NCBI GenBank assembly: GCA_003577365.1
Contig: QEUY01000294.1
Coordinates: 1-5,663 of the forward strand
DNA length: 5,663 nt
Source of the DNA: Chloroflexota bacterium
GTDB lineage: Bacteria > Chloroflexota > Anaerolineae > Caldilineales > Caldilineaceae
Reading direction: 5' to 3'
The first letter of the stretch is position 1. Each line of letters begins with the position of its first letter. Position numbers and translations under genes: made by a program. The notes beneath the pieces were generated by a model. The model saw only the letters and a list, made by a program, of their open reading frames with translations, searched no databases and had not been told where the DNA came from. Shown here piece by piece: positions 5,196 to 5,663 of this stretch.

Positions 5196-5663
5196 TCAAT
5201 GGCGGGGCATTTCTGTCTTGGCCGACCCTGCCCTGGCCGCATGGGAGAGCGGCAGGGGGAAAGGCGCGGGTTTGCGCGTCTCCAGAACCTGTTGAATCTG
5301 GGCCGGGTGCAGCGTGTTGTCGGCCAGCAACATGCCTGTCTGCGCCAGCACATAGCGCCCAATATCCGCCCACATGCGCATGTGCGACCAATAGCCCGCC
5401 AGCCCGCTGCGCTTTTCCGGACGCATCCGGTGGGTGACGCCGGGCCACTCGACCCATTCGACGCGATAGCCCTTGCGCCGGGCGTGCAGCGTCAACCCGA
5501 CCTCGATGCTCCAGCCCGCGTCGGCGAAGCCGGGTGTATCGGCAAAGCGGCTCCAGCGCAAACAGCGCTGGCCGCTGAGAAAGGGCATGATCTTATGTGG
5601 CCAATCGGTGGTGGCACGCCCGCCTGCAAAGAGCGCGATCGCCATCTCACTCTCCCCGGCGGC
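5196..5663 (-). CDS. C-terminal part of a family 2 glycosyltransferase (partial)
   Basis: The visible 155 residues run in frame to the right edge, so the N-terminal nucleotide-sugar-binding half lies outside the window. The segment matches the acceptor-side half of GT2 enzymes (GT-A fold). It has GESEMAIALF (3-12), FLSGQRCLR (28-36), GWSIEVGLT (50-58) holding the usual acidic residue of the ED-like region, and GVTHRMRPEK (75-84) before an aromatic MRMW helix (95-98). Such enzymes move a sugar from a nucleotide or polyprenyl donor to a lipid or other acceptor. No C-terminal membrane segment follows. The ATG at 5645 has a GGGGAG before it, but homologous sequence continues upstream, so it is taken as internal. 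The UPF0104 gene follows after 129 bp on the same strand and suggests a lipid acceptor, which is an inference. Confidence 0.78.
   Translation of the reverse strand, partial: AAGESEMAIALFAGGRATTDWPHKIMPFLSGQRCLRWSRFADTPGFADAGWSIEVGLTLHARRKGYRVEWVEWPGVTHRMRPEKRSGLAGYWSHMRMWADIGRYVLAQTGMLLADNTLHPAQIQQVLETRKPAPFPLPLSHAARAGSAKTEMPRH

Noticed and set aside
5645..5663. ATG at 5645 as the true start of a 149-residue protein
   Set aside because: A GGGGAG precedes it, but the frame stays open to the edge and the residues before it (GESE) continue the glycosyltransferase pattern, so it is more likely an internal Met.

Overview
This is a GC-rich bacterial chromosomal window with seven protein genes, two of them cut by the window edges. 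The gene content is a mycothiol-type DinB protein, an amidohydrolase-2 protein, a PHP phosphoesterase, a methyltransferase with an N-terminal CxxC, and a GT2 / UPF0104 / lipid-kinase set. Together with good Shine-Dalgarno sites, this suggests a Chloroflexota-like bacterium, though an actinobacterium or another GC-rich environmental lineage cannot be excluded. Only gene content and base composition support this; there is no rRNA or other marker gene.

Layout from right to left on the minus strand: (1) the C-terminal part of a family 2 glycosyltransferase (5196-5663, running off the window); (2) a UPF0104 / lysylphosphatidylglycerol-synthase-type membrane protein (4095-5066); (3) a diacylglycerol-kinase-like lipid kinase (3087-3998). 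These three face the same way and plausibly form a membrane-lipid or glycolipid unit. The 96-bp gap between the membrane protein and the kinase holds a purine/pyrimidine-biased interspersed-repeat-like element. The kinase converges on a plus-strand DinB/maleylpyruvate-isomerase-like gene (2110-3000), and a strong 13-bp-stem hairpin lies between them.

Further left, an amidohydrolase-2 gene (1125-1910, minus) is divergent from the DinB gene. Their shared 199-bp region holds two plausible back-to-back sigma70-type promoters. A 260-bp intergenic stretch follows. It contains an AT-rich block with an 11-bp tandem repeat and lies upstream of a PHP-domain phosphoesterase gene (73-864, minus). A methyltransferase-like gene starts only 23 bp after that (1-49, cut by the left edge).

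No tRNA, rRNA, CRISPR array, insertion sequence or phage gene was seen. Nothing forms a clearly new defence or mobile system. The items most worth checking are the intergenic repeat element, the 11-bp-periodic leader and the lipid gene cluster.
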